DNA from: Dasypus novemcinctus
Taxonomy: Eukaryota; Chordata; Mammalia; Cingulata; Dasypodidae
Length of the DNA: 64,000 bases
Direction of reading: 5' to 3'
NCBI RefSeq assembly: GCF_030445035.2
Contig: NC_080677.1
Location: 107,257,513 to 107,321,512, forward strand
Part shown: piece after piece, positions 11,301-22,414 of the stretch
Position numbering within the stretch: the stretch's first letter is position 1
How the letters are laid out: each line of letters opens with the position of its first letter
Notes under the pieces: generated by a model
Databases searched by the model: none
Seen by the model: only the letters and a program-made list of their open reading frames with translations
Told to the model about the DNA's origin: nothing
Made by a program: the position numbers and the translations under genes

Positions 11301-14300
11301 AGAAGATGGATGGATGAATGCATAGATAGAGTAACAATGACAAAATATTAAAATTGTTCCTTTGGATATTGGGGATGGGTTATATTGAAATTCCCTCAGT
11401 GGGGGTTGTATTATTTTTGCAGCTGACAATACAAATTGAAAATTATTTAAAAATTAAAATCTTAAAAATCTGGAGATATTTTACCTTTTTTTTTTGCTAA
11501 TAAGCGTATGGCATATCTCAATTTGGACCAGCCACATTTGAAGTGCTCAGTAGCAACATATCAGGAAGGCCTACTCTATTGGAAGGCGGAGATGTGATAT
11601 ACCCTGGATGCCATATAGAATGGCCAGCAAAGAACTGCAAGGAACTTAGACAATGGTTATAAACCCAGGATAAGGAAATAGGAATAGTGTAAGAGAGTGA
11701 AATGTGGGTGATTGACCAGGGGTTACTGATCCCTTTATAACCTTTTCCTTTTCTGTTCAATTTCTGTCCAGGTTTTCTGACTAGCTTCCTTTTGTTTTTG
11801 TTTGTCACTCCTTTCTACAGTTTGCCCTTTTATTTATCTATCTTTGTATCTGTCTATTTTAGGTATGACACCTTCAGGGCTAATGTCTCCTAAGTAAAGC
11901 TCTGTTTTTATTACTCTCAGAATAATTTTAAGATTTTACCATTGTTTTTAAAAAAGAGGGAAGTGGATTTGGCCCAATGGATAGGGTGTCTGCCTACCAC
12001 ATGGGAGGTCCAAGGTTCAAACCCAGGGCCTCCTGACCTGTGTAATGAGCTGGCCTACCCACAATGCTGATGCACACACAGAGTGCCCTGCCATGCAGGG
12101 GTGTCCCCCGCATAGGGGAGCCCCACGTGCAAGGAGTGCACCCCATGCAAGAAAAGCACAGCCTGCCCAGGAATGGCACCACACACATGGAGAGCTGACT
12201 CAGCAAGATGATGCAACAAAACAAAACGAGACACAGATTCCCGGTGCCGCTGACAAGAATACAAGCGGACACGAAAGAACACACAGCAAATGGACACAGA
12301 GAGCAGGCAACTGGGGGAGTGGCGGAGAATGGGAGAGAAATAAATTTTAAAAAATAAATCTTTAAAAAAAAAAAAAAGCTTCTTCTCTTACCAAATAATT
12401 GACCAAATTATTTCACAGTTATGGTGATGGAAATAAAAATGAGTGTGAGTAAAGGAGAAGAGATGGAAGGCATTTAAGACCGTAGGTGACCAATTATTTG
12501 TTACAAACGTCATTCTATTTTGCAAGATAACTGGATCTTTTTATATCTCATTTTTATTATAGTAGTTTATTCCACTGCGTTGTTAGTTTTGTTGTGCTTG
12601 CATTATCCGGCAGTACTAGAAAACTGCATTTCTTTTTCGTTGCATAATATTGCTGCATCAGCTCTCCCTGTGTGCGGTGCCACTCCTGGGCAGGCTGCAC
12701 TTTTATCATGCGGGATGGTGCACCTTGCGGGGTACACACCTGGGTGTGGTGGGCCAGCTTACCACACCGGTCAGGAGGCCCTGGGTATCAAATCCAGGAC
12801 CCTCCATGTGGTAGACGGTCACTCTCTGGGCTTTACCTGAAATATTTATATATTTTAGCCCAAAAGGGAGACTTAAGCCCTAGCTCTATCACCTGTCATT
12901 TGGTGACATTGAACATGTCATTCCTTTACTCTGAATTTTGTCTAATCTGACATGCAATTTTTTTCCAGAGTTATTCCACTTGAATTATTTATACTCCTTG
13001 AATAGCCATCACCCTTTTCTTCTAAGAGTTAATGATGTACTTGAGCTTTTAGAGAAAGGGGCTGAGCAATGGTAGGGTTTTTTTTCCCAAAAAATCCTTG
13101 TTTTTGTTTTAAGTGAGCTTCATCAGCACAGTAGAAATAAATACTTGGATGCATTTACTGAGCCTATTTCAAAGTTGAAAGTTTGGGAAGTTTAGGATTT
13201 TCATTCTTGGTTTTGCTATTTTATCACCACCATTAAAACTGAGGGATTCATTTGAACCTCTTGAGCAGAGGAAATAAGTTTTTATAACTAAGTACCATGC
13301 GTTCTCAAGCATTGAGGCCAAACTGGAGGTATTTCACCTCCTTCCCTTTCATATAGATTCAAAGGCAGAGAAATTATATCTTGAAAATATTAAAACTGTC
13401 GTGTGTGTGTGTTGCTTTCGTTTGCAGATCAGCAGCTAATGAAAACACATCCGGGATTCTTGTTGGGCTTTGTAAAGTTAAAATTGTCCCAAACAAGATG
13501 TGCCAGTTTCTGCCCTATTGAGGAGAGAGATCACAAAGAAACAAATGTTAGCTGCCTCTTAACATTTGGCATTAATAAGAAGCCCCCAAAGTTATACTAT
13601 TGAACTCTTAATTTTTAAAATTTATTACAGAGCATCACAAACATACGCAGAATTAAGCAGAATAGCCTAACCCCATGTCCCCAAGCCCAGCCCCAATAGC
13701 CATCAACCCATGACCAGTCCTTTCTCATCCACATCCACTTCATTACCTCCTTTATTTTTGAAGCAAATACCAATCACCATCTCATTTCATCTTTAAACAT
13801 TTGCTTTTGTATCTCTAAGAATTAACAGTCTCAATGGCAGAAAAAGTAATTCTTTAATATCATATATGTTGAATCCTTAGTAAATGGAAAATGAGGTTAT
13901 TTTATTGTCTTTATTCATCTGGATTCAGAGTGCACTTTCACTATAGTGTATATTCTAGCTTCTATTAAAAATATCTCTTAAGGACACAACTGTTTCCTTT
14001 CTAATTCAGAGCTTCCTGATTTGTACTATGAACAGGTCTCCTCAGTCCTCACAACAGCTGGAGTAGAGCCCTGACCCAGGGGGCCATACATATACTATAG
14101 TTTCTTTCTTGAAAAAAAAATTGGCAAGCCCTGCTCTTATAAATTCCTTCAGAGTTAAGACAGAAGAAGTCTTCACTCTCACATTTAGAAAAGTGGCATA
14201 CCAATTAATTAACTTAGAAGTGCTAGACCCTTAGACTTATATTAGGTGTGTTTCCATGTAGTACTTGAGTTTTTTACAGCGCTTAATTAGATGTAGCATA

Positions 14301-17300
14301 ATTCAGGAGTGTTTAGACTTTTTCACTCACCTAGTTCCTGAGAGCATTGTGGCAAACAAGCAGTTATTTCCTTACACATTTTTAAGTTGGCATCTAAAAT
14401 ATTTGATTAGAAGTTTAAACAGTTGCAAAGAATAATCTCTGTGGGGTTATAAATATTGCTTTTTTAAAGTGCCTTATTAAATCTGGTAAAATTTAAATAC
14501 CATTGCAACTTCTAACCTACCATCATTCGTATAAATAATTTGGACAAACCAACTTTAAAAAGTTAATAAACTAACATTGTAACTGAGTATATGATAATCA
14601 TGAAATTGATTAATGTATGTTACGGCATTATGGTTGTCTAAGAAAATGCCCATAATTTTTAGAGATATGTTGTAAAATATATAGAGGATGAAGTAATACC
14701 TGGGATTTCCGTTGAATTAATTCAGGAAAAAAGGATTAGATGAGGCACATATTGGCATAAGTTTGATGTTGAGGTAAGATGATGATATGATAAATAGAAA
14801 TTCTTTGGATGACTTTCTATTTTTCATATATGATTGATAATTTTTATAATATAAAGTGGTAATATAAGTAAAGTGCTTATTATTTTGTTTATGTTACACA
14901 TAAATGTATCTCTTTGATACATTCCTTTAAAAGTAGTTTTTGTATCCATGGATGACAGCTATTGCTAGAGTAAGAGTTCAGCACTGATTCTAGTCCTAAT
15001 TTTCTTTTTTTCCCCCACAGGAAGTTCAAAGATACCTTTTTTACATAAATTAAAAAGTTGATAGGAGTGGAAGCTTTGTTATAGCATTGTCACTCAGGTC
15101 TTTAAATTCCTTTAGAGTTATATGCCAAAAATCACAGTGATCTATAACCAAAAATTATTTTTAATTATCCCTTAACTAAAGCTTAAACCCTCCTTTTTGT
15201 TTTTTTGACAAGCAATTGGAAATGTTGGCATGCAAAAGAATTTGTTATCCTGTGTTTGAGGCATTTATATTTACTTTCTCAAAACCAACACTAGTATTTC
15301 TAATTATCCCTTTTCAACATCTTCAAGATTTTTACATTCTATTAAGTCAAGATGGATGAGAATATGCCTTTCTCTTGTAAAGAGAGGGAAGGATGCTTGT
15401 TTGAGGGGAGACAGAAAAGACCATAGGTGTATGTTCTTAAATTAAGCAGATCGGTTTTTAGAAAAAACTATGTGAAAATTGAGGATCTGGGAATTAATTT
15501 CTTCATAACTGTCCATTCTCAGTGTCCCCTTTACAGTGTTCATGCTTCCCCATGGAGCTGTGTGCCCCAGTAGAAGGCCCCTTTATGTAGTAATTGGTAG
15601 ACAGTTTAAGCTTATAATATACACTTAAATTTCCTTGAAAATTTAACCAAATAACTGCAGTTGAGTTTACCTTGGGTAGATGCAGTGTAGACAACAACTA
15701 TCTTAAAAGTTAGTCTTCATCTTGATACTAGCATCGCCATTATTTGTTTTTTGTTTTTTGTTTTTTGTTTTTTTAAGGTATCAGAACTCTTCTGTCATGT
15801 CCCTCAAAATCAGCAGCTGGAAATATGCTTGTTGTAAGATCAGTAATTGAGCCTTAGGAAAATGCCTTGCTTTCTGAAGTCTCTGCATAAAATATCCTTG
15901 TACCTGCTTATAAGGTACCAAATGGATGAGGAAGAAATATTAGACTACATTAGTATGAGGCATTTTTTTGTTAGAAGACAAACCCTTCTTTGTATGTATG
16001 TCTGTATACACAGGTGATATGTACAGCCATGATGGAAATGCTGATGAGCCAGAATGGGTGAAGACAGAGAGGGAGCAGTTTGTTGAATTTCGAGATAAGA
16101 ACCGTGATGGGAAGATGGACAAGGAAGAGACCAAAGACTGGATCCTTCCCTCAGACTATGATCATGCAGAGGCCGAGGCCAGGCACCTGGTCTATGAATC
16201 AGACCAAAACAAGGTAAGTCTGGAGAGGCCCAAACATTCGAGCAGTGATCTAAGTCTGCTCTTTGGGGATTGCCTAAAAAATTGAACATTGGTCTTAATT
16301 AATCTAAGTGGACTAAGGATCTAAATTTAGCAATTAAAAACTTTCATGATAGCACTAGCTATCTGATCTCATTTTGAAAATCCCTTTGTCCAGTGTTCAA
16401 AGCATTGGAGGAGCTTAGGCTTCAGAAAAGATCCTCTGTATGTGGCCTGTGGTCAGCATACATTACCTGTTATCATTGGATCCTCCAAGAAATTTTCTGT
16501 GCTTTTTTTTGGGGGAGGGGGCAAGGGGTTCCTTTGTGTGTGAGTCTGTTTTTAACACCTGCTGCAGGGTTATTCTGCCTACTGAAAGCTATTTATTTCC
16601 TTCTTAAATCAAATATGCTTTTTAAAGGTAGATCCATTGTAAGAGGTTATAAATCGGCTTTTCTATGGAACCTGAAACAGTTGTCCTTGGTTAGTTATCT
16701 GAGGCATTCGGTTCATTGCAAGAGTGGCTTATCACTAAGCCCTGTCACCTTTTTCAGGGATTGGAATGCTCTGCATAGAGTAGCTGAAAATCAATCTAAA
16801 GCTGAGGGTTTTCAATTTTTATTTATTTTTAAGTATTTTAGTATTCTAAACATTCTTTTATCTAGTCTTCAGTTTCAAATGCAGTTTCTTACAGGAATTT
16901 TTTAGGGTCCATCTGTTCTTGATTAGAGTCACTTCAGTAGTCAGGTGCTATGTCCTGAAATATGTGAGAAAAAGAAACTCATTTAGACCTCCCTCGGGAA
17001 TTTAGTCTAGATTAATTTTTTAGATGAGTGTTTTTTAGATGAATGGGATTGTGTTTGGAATCTGATTGGTGGCTAGTGCAAAATGGAGGTGAGGTGAAGA
17101 CTATGCTTAAGATTTAGCAGATTTTGTTGTTCCTACTAGACAATGACTTGAGTCGCTTTGAAGTATTTTCCGTGTTGTTCTTGACCCTCTCTTACTCATT
17201 TGCAAGAGATGTCCCATTTCCATCCTTCCACTTTTAATTTTCTTGACAAGATACTGTCTTCATTGCTATTTTCTTCCTCTGTGTGTGTTGGGGGGGGAGG

Positions 17301-17549
17301 CTGTTCAGGGAATAAGAGTGGAGATCATATTTAACTTAGAATTAGAATCTTAAATCTTGATTAAATCTTACTGTTCCACAGCAGTGTTTCTGAATGGAAT
17401 GGGAAATATATTCTGCCTCAATTCACTGCTCTCTCTAATTTCAGGATGGCAAACTTACCAAGGAGGAGATCGTTGACAAGTATGATTTATTTGTGGGCAG
17501 CCAGGCCACAGATTTCGGTGAGGCCTTAGTACGACATGATGAGTTCTGA
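2180..17549 (+). CDS. CALU: CALU (calumenin), 3' part of the gene; six coding exons in the window, five used per transcript
   Basis: Calumenin is a CREC-family calcium-binding protein of the ER, Golgi and secretory pathway; it chaperones and inhibits the vitamin K gamma-carboxylation system and binds SERCA (family knowledge). The joined exons encode about 241 residues, so roughly the first 74 residues, with the signal peptide, lie to the left of the window. Six 12-residue EF-hand loops are visible: [12 protein letters not shown] and [12 protein letters not shown] (exon A), [36 protein letters not shown], and [12 protein letters not shown], which spans the last junction. The protein ends in HDEF, the calumenin variant of the KDEL/HDEL retrieval signal, which separates it from RCN1 and RCN2. 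All exon junctions are GT-AG and in phase. Nothing suggests inactivation. Confidence 0.97.
2447..2640 (+). CDS. CALU: CALU exon B (mutually exclusive homologue of exon A)
   Basis: 194 bp, between a ttgtag acceptor and a gtaagg donor. It encodes [19 protein letters not shown] through NVTYGTYL: loops [12 protein letters not shown] and [12 protein letters not shown] and the sequon NVT. Length and both splice phases are identical to exon A. Including both exons (388 bp) or neither shifts the frame, so exactly one must be used. This matches the alternative EF-hand exon of known human CALU isoforms. Confidence 0.94.
2853..3161 (-). repeat. Trimeric tRNA-Ala-like SINE
   Basis: On the minus strand, three head units in tandem, each with a GTAGCTCAGT-type A box and a GGGTTCAATC-type B box, separated by A-rich linkers and ending in poly(A) (the T run at 2853). 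It lies in the CALU intron after exon B. No long body is present. Confidence 0.75.
3162..5162 (+). other. CALU intron, no feature seen
   Basis: About 2 kb of unique-looking intronic sequence. The open frames in it are short and lack coding character. Confidence 0.45.
5163..5352 (-). repeat. L1 3'-end fragment
   Basis: A T-rich start, then a segment resembling those at 23882 and 25669 (repeated AAAAAATAT-A-GGTTCCCATATA). I take it for the 3' UTR of a xenarthran L1 in reverse. The AAAAATATAAAAGGTTCCCA segment occurs twice inside it. Confidence 0.55.
5590..5830 (-). repeat. Old L1 (L1M-type) 3'-end fragment
   Basis: It starts taacagctttattgaggtat, the well-known reverse of an old mammalian L1 3' end, and runs through ccatgaaaccatcactacaa. 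Confidence 0.75.
6003..6232 (-). repeat. MIR SINE
   Basis: Core features of MIR in reverse: cccattttacagatgaagaa, aaggtcacacagccaggaag and a final GGATTCAAACCCAG. It lies in the CALU intron. Confidence 0.85.
6559..6725 (+). CDS. CALU: CALU exon with EF-hand 3
   Basis: 167 bp, after ttatctag and before gtgggt. It encodes [14 protein letters not shown] through YMKDIVVQ with the loop [12 protein letters not shown]. It starts with the AT that completes the Asp codon from exon A or B and ends on a codon boundary. Confidence 0.97.
6726..7416 (+). other. CALU intron
   Basis: Unique-looking intron with a TG/TA microsatellite near 7256-7290. No other feature seen. Confidence 0.5.
7417..7477 (+). CDS. 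CALU: CALU 61-bp exon with EF-hand 4
   Basis: Between ctgtctag and gtgagt. It encodes [20 protein letters not shown] plus the first base of a Gly codon; the loop is [12 protein letters not shown]. The intron downstream is about 8.5 kb and carries a HAL1 element and several SINEs. Confidence 0.96.
7630..7792 (+). mobile_element. Old DNA transposon, left half (split by HAL1)
   Basis: It begins gcactgtccaatcctataaa and continues into an AT-rich core, resembling a common eutherian MER-type (hAT-Charlie group) element. The matching right half lies at 11455-11568. The exact family is not assigned. Confidence 0.5.
9544..9737 (+). repeat. DAS-type SINE, short body, in HAL1
   Basis: Head gggaagcagctgtggctcaa, B-box region ggttcaataaatcc, then a body with caaagtgacacaccaaaaaa and an A-rich tail. 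Confidence 0.75.
10123..10574 (+). repeat. DAS-type SINE, second body type
   Basis: Head gggaagcagatgtggctcaa with B box gggttcgattg. The body contains a short internal repeat (gcccacgtggtgagccagtg-like units). Flanked by gtgaatatc (10114-10122) and tgaatatc (10575-10582). Confidence 0.8.
10583..11215 (+). repeat. Head-type (dimeric) SINE interrupted by another SINE
   Basis: The first tRNA-like unit starts gggaaacatgtggctcaagc; the second unit (ggagctgaggtggctgaagc) resumes after the inner SINE; poly(A) ends at 11215. gtgaatatc follows at 11216-11224, the same target sequence as the SINE upstream. Confidence 0.7.
10695..11067 (+). repeat. DAS-type SINE, long body, nested in a dimeric SINE
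   Basis: A complete copy with the perfect 14-bp target duplication aagattaggcatca at 10681-10694 and 11068-11081. Confidence 0.9.
11455..11568 (+). mobile_element. Old DNA transposon, right half
   Basis: It reads gatattttacc, then tggcatatctcaatttggac, then agccacatttgaagtgctca, the continuation expected after the half at 7630-7792. Confidence 0.5.
11958..12377 (+). repeat. DAS-type SINE, long body
   Basis: Head gggaagtggatttggcccaa through the body to an A-rich tail at 12361-12377. CALU intron. Confidence 0.85.
12545..12832 (-). repeat. DAS-type SINE, diverged or truncated, reverse
   Basis: Reverse body (gctgcatcagctctccctgt) and head (ccatgtggtagacggtcact). More diverged than the neighbouring copies. 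Confidence 0.75.
13607..13850 (-). repeat. Old L1 3'-end fragment, reverse
   Basis: Pattern attttaaaatttattacaga, later ttgaagcaaataccaatcac and ttgtatctctaa, as in old L1 3' ends. Confidence 0.5.
13851..16013 (+). other. CALU intron, AT-rich, no feature seen
   Basis: About 2.1 kb without recognisable exon or young repeat. A (GTTTTTT)n-like run lies near 15747-15775. Confidence 0.45.
16014..16213 (+). CDS. CALU: CALU exon with EF-hand 5 and the first part of EF-hand 6
   Basis: 200 bp, between tacacag and gtaagt. It encodes [14 protein letters not shown] through VYESDQNK. The loop [12 protein letters not shown] is complete; the sixth loop starts as DQNK and continues in the next exon. Confidence 0.97.
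16214..17444 (+). other. Last CALU intron
   Basis: About 1.2 kb. It contains a 170-codon open frame from 16393 that I reject as coding; nothing else seen. Confidence 0.5.
17445..17549 (+). CDS. CALU: CALU terminal coding exon (HDEF stop)
   Basis: After the atttcag acceptor, 34 codons and TGA. It completes EF-hand 6 (DGKLTKEE) and ends [13 protein letters not shown] is the family's weak ER-retention tail, which fits a protein that is partly secreted. Confidence 0.97.
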   Translation, partial: DGKLTKEEIVDKYDLFVGSQATDFGEALVRHDEF

Positions 17550-19852
17550 GCTGCAGATAGAGAAACCCAAGTTTCTTCCAAAGTAATTTATTTTTACAGC
17601 TTCTGGTTTCACATGAAATTGTTTTCGCTACTGAGACTGTTATTTACAAACTTTTTGAGACATGGAAAGGCGTAACGAAAACCATCCTATCCCCATTCCT
17701 CCTCCTCTCATCAGGACTGGAGGGAGAACGTGCTTCTGATGAACAATTCTAATTACTACACTTGTGTTCGTGCATTTACACTTTGTATTATGTATAACAT
17801 GTGTTTATTTTTGTATTTGTTCTCTGGTTGGGAATACATATGAAGGATCAAGAGCCTCACCTCACACTTGTAGGTAGACATTAGTCCTTCACTATTTCCC
17901 AAACCCTTATATAGTTTTTATAAGTTTTGATTACTCTTTCAAGCCTGAGATCAATAAATGTTCAGGGGAGAGAAAAGGAAAAAATATACCCCACAATCTA
18001 TATTTAGAGAGATAATATTTAAAATCTTGCCATTGAAAATTATAACATTTCAGAGGTAATAGGGGCCACATATTCCTTTCAGTTGCTATGAATCTTAACA
18101 ACTGGTCCTGGTATTATCTGGGTGAGGAAATATCCCTGTGCTATAAGAAAACTTGGCTCAACTTTTATTAGTCATCCCCTACCCCCACCCCAGTAGGAGT
18201 AGCTGCTTGAGGATTTTGTCAGGCACAGCTGTGGTGAGAAGTTAGGATCAGTGTCTTAAAAATCATCAAGTAATGAGTGTGATCTCTACATAGCTTTAGG
18301 TAGAAACAGCTGGAAAATTAAAGGAAAAATATAAGTGTTTTCAGGGCATACTTTTTTTTTCTGGTGTGTATCTGTTAAAATGCTCAAGATTGTCTTGCCT
18401 GTTGAGATCACTGCAAGTGCCCTGTCCTGGCTCCTCTTTCCCCAGAGGTTCAGTTGTACTGAGGAATTAATCTTGCTTTCACTGCAGTTAAGATTTACTC
18501 CTTTCCAATCATGTCATTGAAAGTGCCTTTAATTGACAAGAGAAATAATCACTGAATGGGGATTCTTTTAAACTCTTAAGATAGGGGGAGGTGGGGCAAA
18601 TTTGTATCACCTTATATGATAGCTTAAAACCTCCCAAATCAGTGGGGACTTTTTGCTCCCCTTTCTGTTTTAGACAGTGGTTACATTGCAGTATATTAGT
18701 TAGGAACTTGATCACAGTGTTCTAATCTTATGGGCTGGTTTCCAAAAACTACATGCTGCTAAATTTACCAGGGATCCTCATACCTCAGAATACAAACCAC
18801 TTACTACCAGGCCTCTTTCTGTATCAGCTGGAGAGCTTGAGGCTCGCTCAGAGATGAGAGGACCTACAGAGAGGGCTCTTTGGTTTGAGGACTGTTATTC
18901 ACCCTTCCTGCCTTTGACCATCACTCCCCATTTTCCCATCTTCTCTGCCCCCATCCCCCACCACACCCCAGAAAAGTTCATCATGGATCAACAGGTTACC
19001 ACATTCTTACAGAAGAGAGATGTAGAAAGAGCTGAAGAAAGTGCCCTCTGTTCCAAAATCCACTTTACCTATCTTTTATATAACATGAACTCTGTTTTGG
19101 TTTCTTTCTTACAGATGGGCCGTTTTTGAAAAGAGTTATTGTATTCCAAGTTTTTAGCCCTCAGGTTACTAAGACTAATAACTGTATATATAATCCTTTA
19201 TTTCTTCATGTATCTTTCTGAATAATACCTTCTTCAGGTGGTGCTGGGTGGTTATTATAATTAGAACCTGGGTATGTCCTTTGGTCTTCCATGGTCATGT
19301 TGAGGTGGGCTACTTGGTATGATAAAAAGTCAAGTGTTATATAACTTCATTGAATTGAGCTCTTGATTAGTGGGTACACACATTTTCAAAGTTTAGCCCC
19401 AAAATAGGGTAATAGAAATTCTCTGCCCTCCAGATTTCTCATGTTTATCTTTAAGAAGACCAGAGATTAATAATACCACCACCCTGGCTTAGTGTGAGAG
19501 AGCATATCATGAACTGTGTGGTAGGAGAGCCTCAAAGCTCCCTAGGTACATAGGACCCAGACCTTAAGGTAAAGTCACCCACTTAAAGACAAATCTTAAT
19601 CTACCAAGAAAACAACTCTGGATGATGTGGGCTGCTCAGCAGCAAGTATTTCACTCTAATCTCTAATGATCCCCTGGATTGTATTTTTGGTTTAAATCAA
19701 GCCTGAGGCTGGTGAACAGTAGCTGCACACCTACAATGTGTGATCTGTGAATGCTAGCTCTCTTGAATTTGGATATTGGTTATTTTTTATAGAGTGTAAA
19801 CCAAGTTTTATATTCTATAATGCAAACAGGTACCTATCTGTTTCTAAATAAA
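17550..19852 (+). other. CALU: CALU 3' untranslated region
   Basis: About 2.3 kb from the TGA to the AATAAA at 19847-19852, a length that fits the long human CALU 3' UTR. An earlier AATAAA near 17953 could give a shorter transcript. I saw no interspersed repeat in it, in contrast to the flanking introns, as expected for constrained transcribed sequence. Confidence 0.7.
19847..19852 (+). terminator. CALU: Likely CALU polyadenylation signal
   Basis: AATAAA about 2.3 kb after the stop codon, and the last such hexamer I noted before the next gene. A weaker candidate lies near 17953. Confidence 0.55.
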
Positions 19853-20715
19853 ACTGTTTACATTCCTTTTGGGTATGTCTTTCATTCTCTAAGAAATGAA
19901 CTTCTGCTTATCATGGGTGCTAAAGAATGTCACAAGGGAACTCTCCTAAAAGGTTTGCATACCCCATCCCAAACCCAAAGAAGTTACAATCCTTCTCTAA
20001 ATTGGTCCTATTTCTGAAATTTTCTAGCATCCTTTTTACTGCAGCAGTAACCCTTCTCTGCTCCTCTTAGGCCATATGCTTGGAGAATATCCCACTTGTT
20101 CATTACATAATTATCTGACACCAAACACAAATCATTTCTGAATGTGCACATCACATTTATCTTGATTTTTATTTCAAAAAGACTATGGAAGTTGGGCTAT
20201 AAGGTAAACCAGTTTTCTTAACACTTGGTATAGTTTAGAAACAGTACTAAATTGTGGGAATTCATTTCAAAAACATGTAGGGAATTCAACTAATAAGCAC
20301 ACAGCTTAAGACAGATGTATAGGTTTAGTCGAATGGGGCGGGAGGAAAAAGAAGCACCTGGAATAATCCATCCTGGCTCAGGGGCATATGTATATGGCTG
20401 CCCATGCCAAAGCTGTAGCAATTATTGGCAGAGATAGTACAAAGAAATTCTTTTAAACTCAAATTTGGGGCCTAAAATCTTGGGGTTCTCCCCCCTTCCT
20501 TTGTCTCTCCCACTTCTAAAATGTTTTACATTTGTTCTAATTCAGAATACCATCAGAACAGATCCTCATAGGAAAAAAATGTTACTAAAAAGAGTTTGTT
20601 GTGTCCATATACTGGGGAAAAAATCAGCCTTAGTCCCTTATAATTGCCTTATTCATAGAAATCCATTCTTGAGGTGCCACAGATGGTGCCACTTTGTAGT
20701 CAAAACTGATGATTG
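19853..20715. other. CALU-OPN1SW intergenic sequence, no feature seen
   Basis: Between the CALU poly(A) signal and a SINE. No recognisable element. Confidence 0.45.
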
Positions 20716-21121
20716 AGGAAGCAGACTTGACCCAATGGATAGGGTGTCCGCCTACCACATGGGAGGTCCACGGTCCGAACCCCGGGCCTCCTTGACCTGT
20801 GGAGCTGGCCCATGCGCAGTGCTGATGCGCGCAAGGAGTGCCCTGCCACGCAGGGGTGTGCCCCGCATAGGGGAGCCCCACACTCAAGGAATGCGCCCTG
20901 TAAGGAGAGCCGCCCAGCATGAAAGAAAGTGCAGCCTGCCCAAGAATGGCACCGCAAACACGGAGAGCTGACACAACAAAATGATGAACAAAAAGAGACA
21001 GATTCCCGGTGCCGCTTATAAGGATAGAAGTGGTCACAGAAGAACACATAGAGAATTGACACAGCGGACAACTGAGGGGTGAGGGGAGAGAAATTAAAAA
21101 ATAAATCTTTAAAACAAAAAC
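20716..21121 (+). repeat. DAS-type SINE, long body
   Basis: Complete copy between perfect 13-bp duplications aaactgatgattg at 20703-20715 and 21122-21134. It separates CALU from the OPN1SW remnant. Confidence 0.92.
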
Positions 21122-21350
21122 AAACTGATGATTGTTTAAGTGGCCTTTGGGGTGGTCAAAGTAGTCCAAGCTGGGAATAGTAGCTTGTGGGCAGAAATGG
21201 AATAATAGGGGGGAAAAGGAAAAATTGAGTTTCCAAACTTCCCTATTTAAAAAAAAAAATTGTTAGTATTAACAGTTTGATTTTGGATGAAAATGGAAAC
21301 TTACTTAAATGTAAAATTCTAGTTGATGCAAATGGGCCAGTATAGATTAC

Positions 21351-21470
21351 TTAATTGGGGCCAACTTGGCTAGAAGATAAAGTAGAAACTTCATTTTTCT
21401 GAGAGCTGGTCATGTCAGATTCTTTTCTCGTGGAGTTCCCATACACCATCTCCTTTAAACAAGCTTGGAA
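21351..21470 (-). pseudogene. OPN1SW: OPN1SW exon 5 remnant, reading frame still open
   Basis: After a ccttccag acceptor, 39 codons and TAA. It begins FQACLKEMVYG and ends SSQVGPN, the standard SWS1 C-terminus with its Ser/Thr phosphorylation cluster. It is the only exon without an obvious lesion. The intron upstream contains a SINE. Confidence 0.92.
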
Positions 21471-22414
21471 CTGGAAGGAAAGGGCAGAACTGGAGATAGC
21501 CCTCTTGGCAGACTAATGCAGAAGAGAGAACACCAGGAATAGCTTCATACAATTCCTTATACCTAGAATGTCTTCATATGGTTTTGATTGTGCCTTCCCA
21601 ATCCTGAAAGCTAGCTAGATTGCAGTAGAGGACTACTTGCTACTCCTGGGTCTCCAATAATCACTATACCTTCTTGCTAATTCCAAGGCCTTGTTGTTGG
21701 GAAACCTCACAAACCAGGCTGCCTCCTGAGAGAGCACTCTGTTAAAGAGTGTGTCCCGGGGTAGGCCCGCCCAACCCACCATTACCAGAAGGTGCTCCCA
21801 GTTGGGAAGGACTGCCAATGCGGTTTCTATCCAGGAAGTTTCAAATTAGTGTTGAATCCATCTTTGGGATTGAGGAAACAAAAATAACTCAATATTTTCA
21901 AAGTACAGATTTTGCTCTACAAGATGGGCTCCTAAATTCATCAATTTTAGTTTCTTGTCAAATTGAGGATTTAAGATAGGAAACCTGCTGGTACCTTGAG
22001 ATGATTATCTATTACAGAGTTTCATGCATGTGTTGTGATTTCTGTGCTTTATAGGCTTCTGCAGGTTAGAAGTTGGAAACGAAAGGATTAAGACCTCATA
22101 AAACAAGGGATGGAAGTTTAAAGGAACTATTGATATGTCAGTTTTTCAAGCTCTTTCCAAAAATGGAAAACTTTCATTTCTCATCCTGCCCTTTGGAGTA
22201 GCTTGATTTTTGTGGCTTAAGTTTTATTCTCCCTGAGTTCTATTTTCTTGTATATCTTTCCTCCCTGTGCTTAGTAAGGTCTTCCCAGCCTAAGGATCTC
22301 TGTGGCTTCTCTTTTCTGCCCCTAGAAACCTTCTGAGTAGAGCCCAAGGTGTTCTTGAGTTTAAAAAGTCGTTGCTAAGAAGAGAGCCAGGGTCTTGTGG
22401 AAGCCCAGAGTAAG
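21471..22414 (-). other. Intron 4 of the OPN1SW pseudogene, unique part
   Basis: Sequence between exon 5 and the intronic SINE; nothing further recognised. Confidence 0.5.

Larger units (their letters stand above)
7793..11454 (+). mobile_element. HAL1 (half-L1) retrotransposon with inserted SINEs
   Basis: The sequence resembles HAL1, which encodes only an L1 ORF1-like protein. The decayed ORF1 part at 8955-9510 reads [20 protein letters not shown] and later VTTRLVLQE-like. The 3' UTR continues at 9738-10122 and again at 11216-11454, interrupted by SINEs. A T run lies at 8522-8546. No intact frame remains. A truncated L1 is the alternative. Confidence 0.6.

Noticed and set aside
16393-16905. 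Open frame of 170 codons in the last CALU intron
   Set aside because: Hydrophobic, low-complexity text without splice context or family resemblance; lies between two confirmed CALU exons.
20630-21169. Minus-strand open frame of 179 codons
   Set aside because: It lies over a DAS-type SINE; nearly the same peptide pattern recurs at every SINE of this type in the window.
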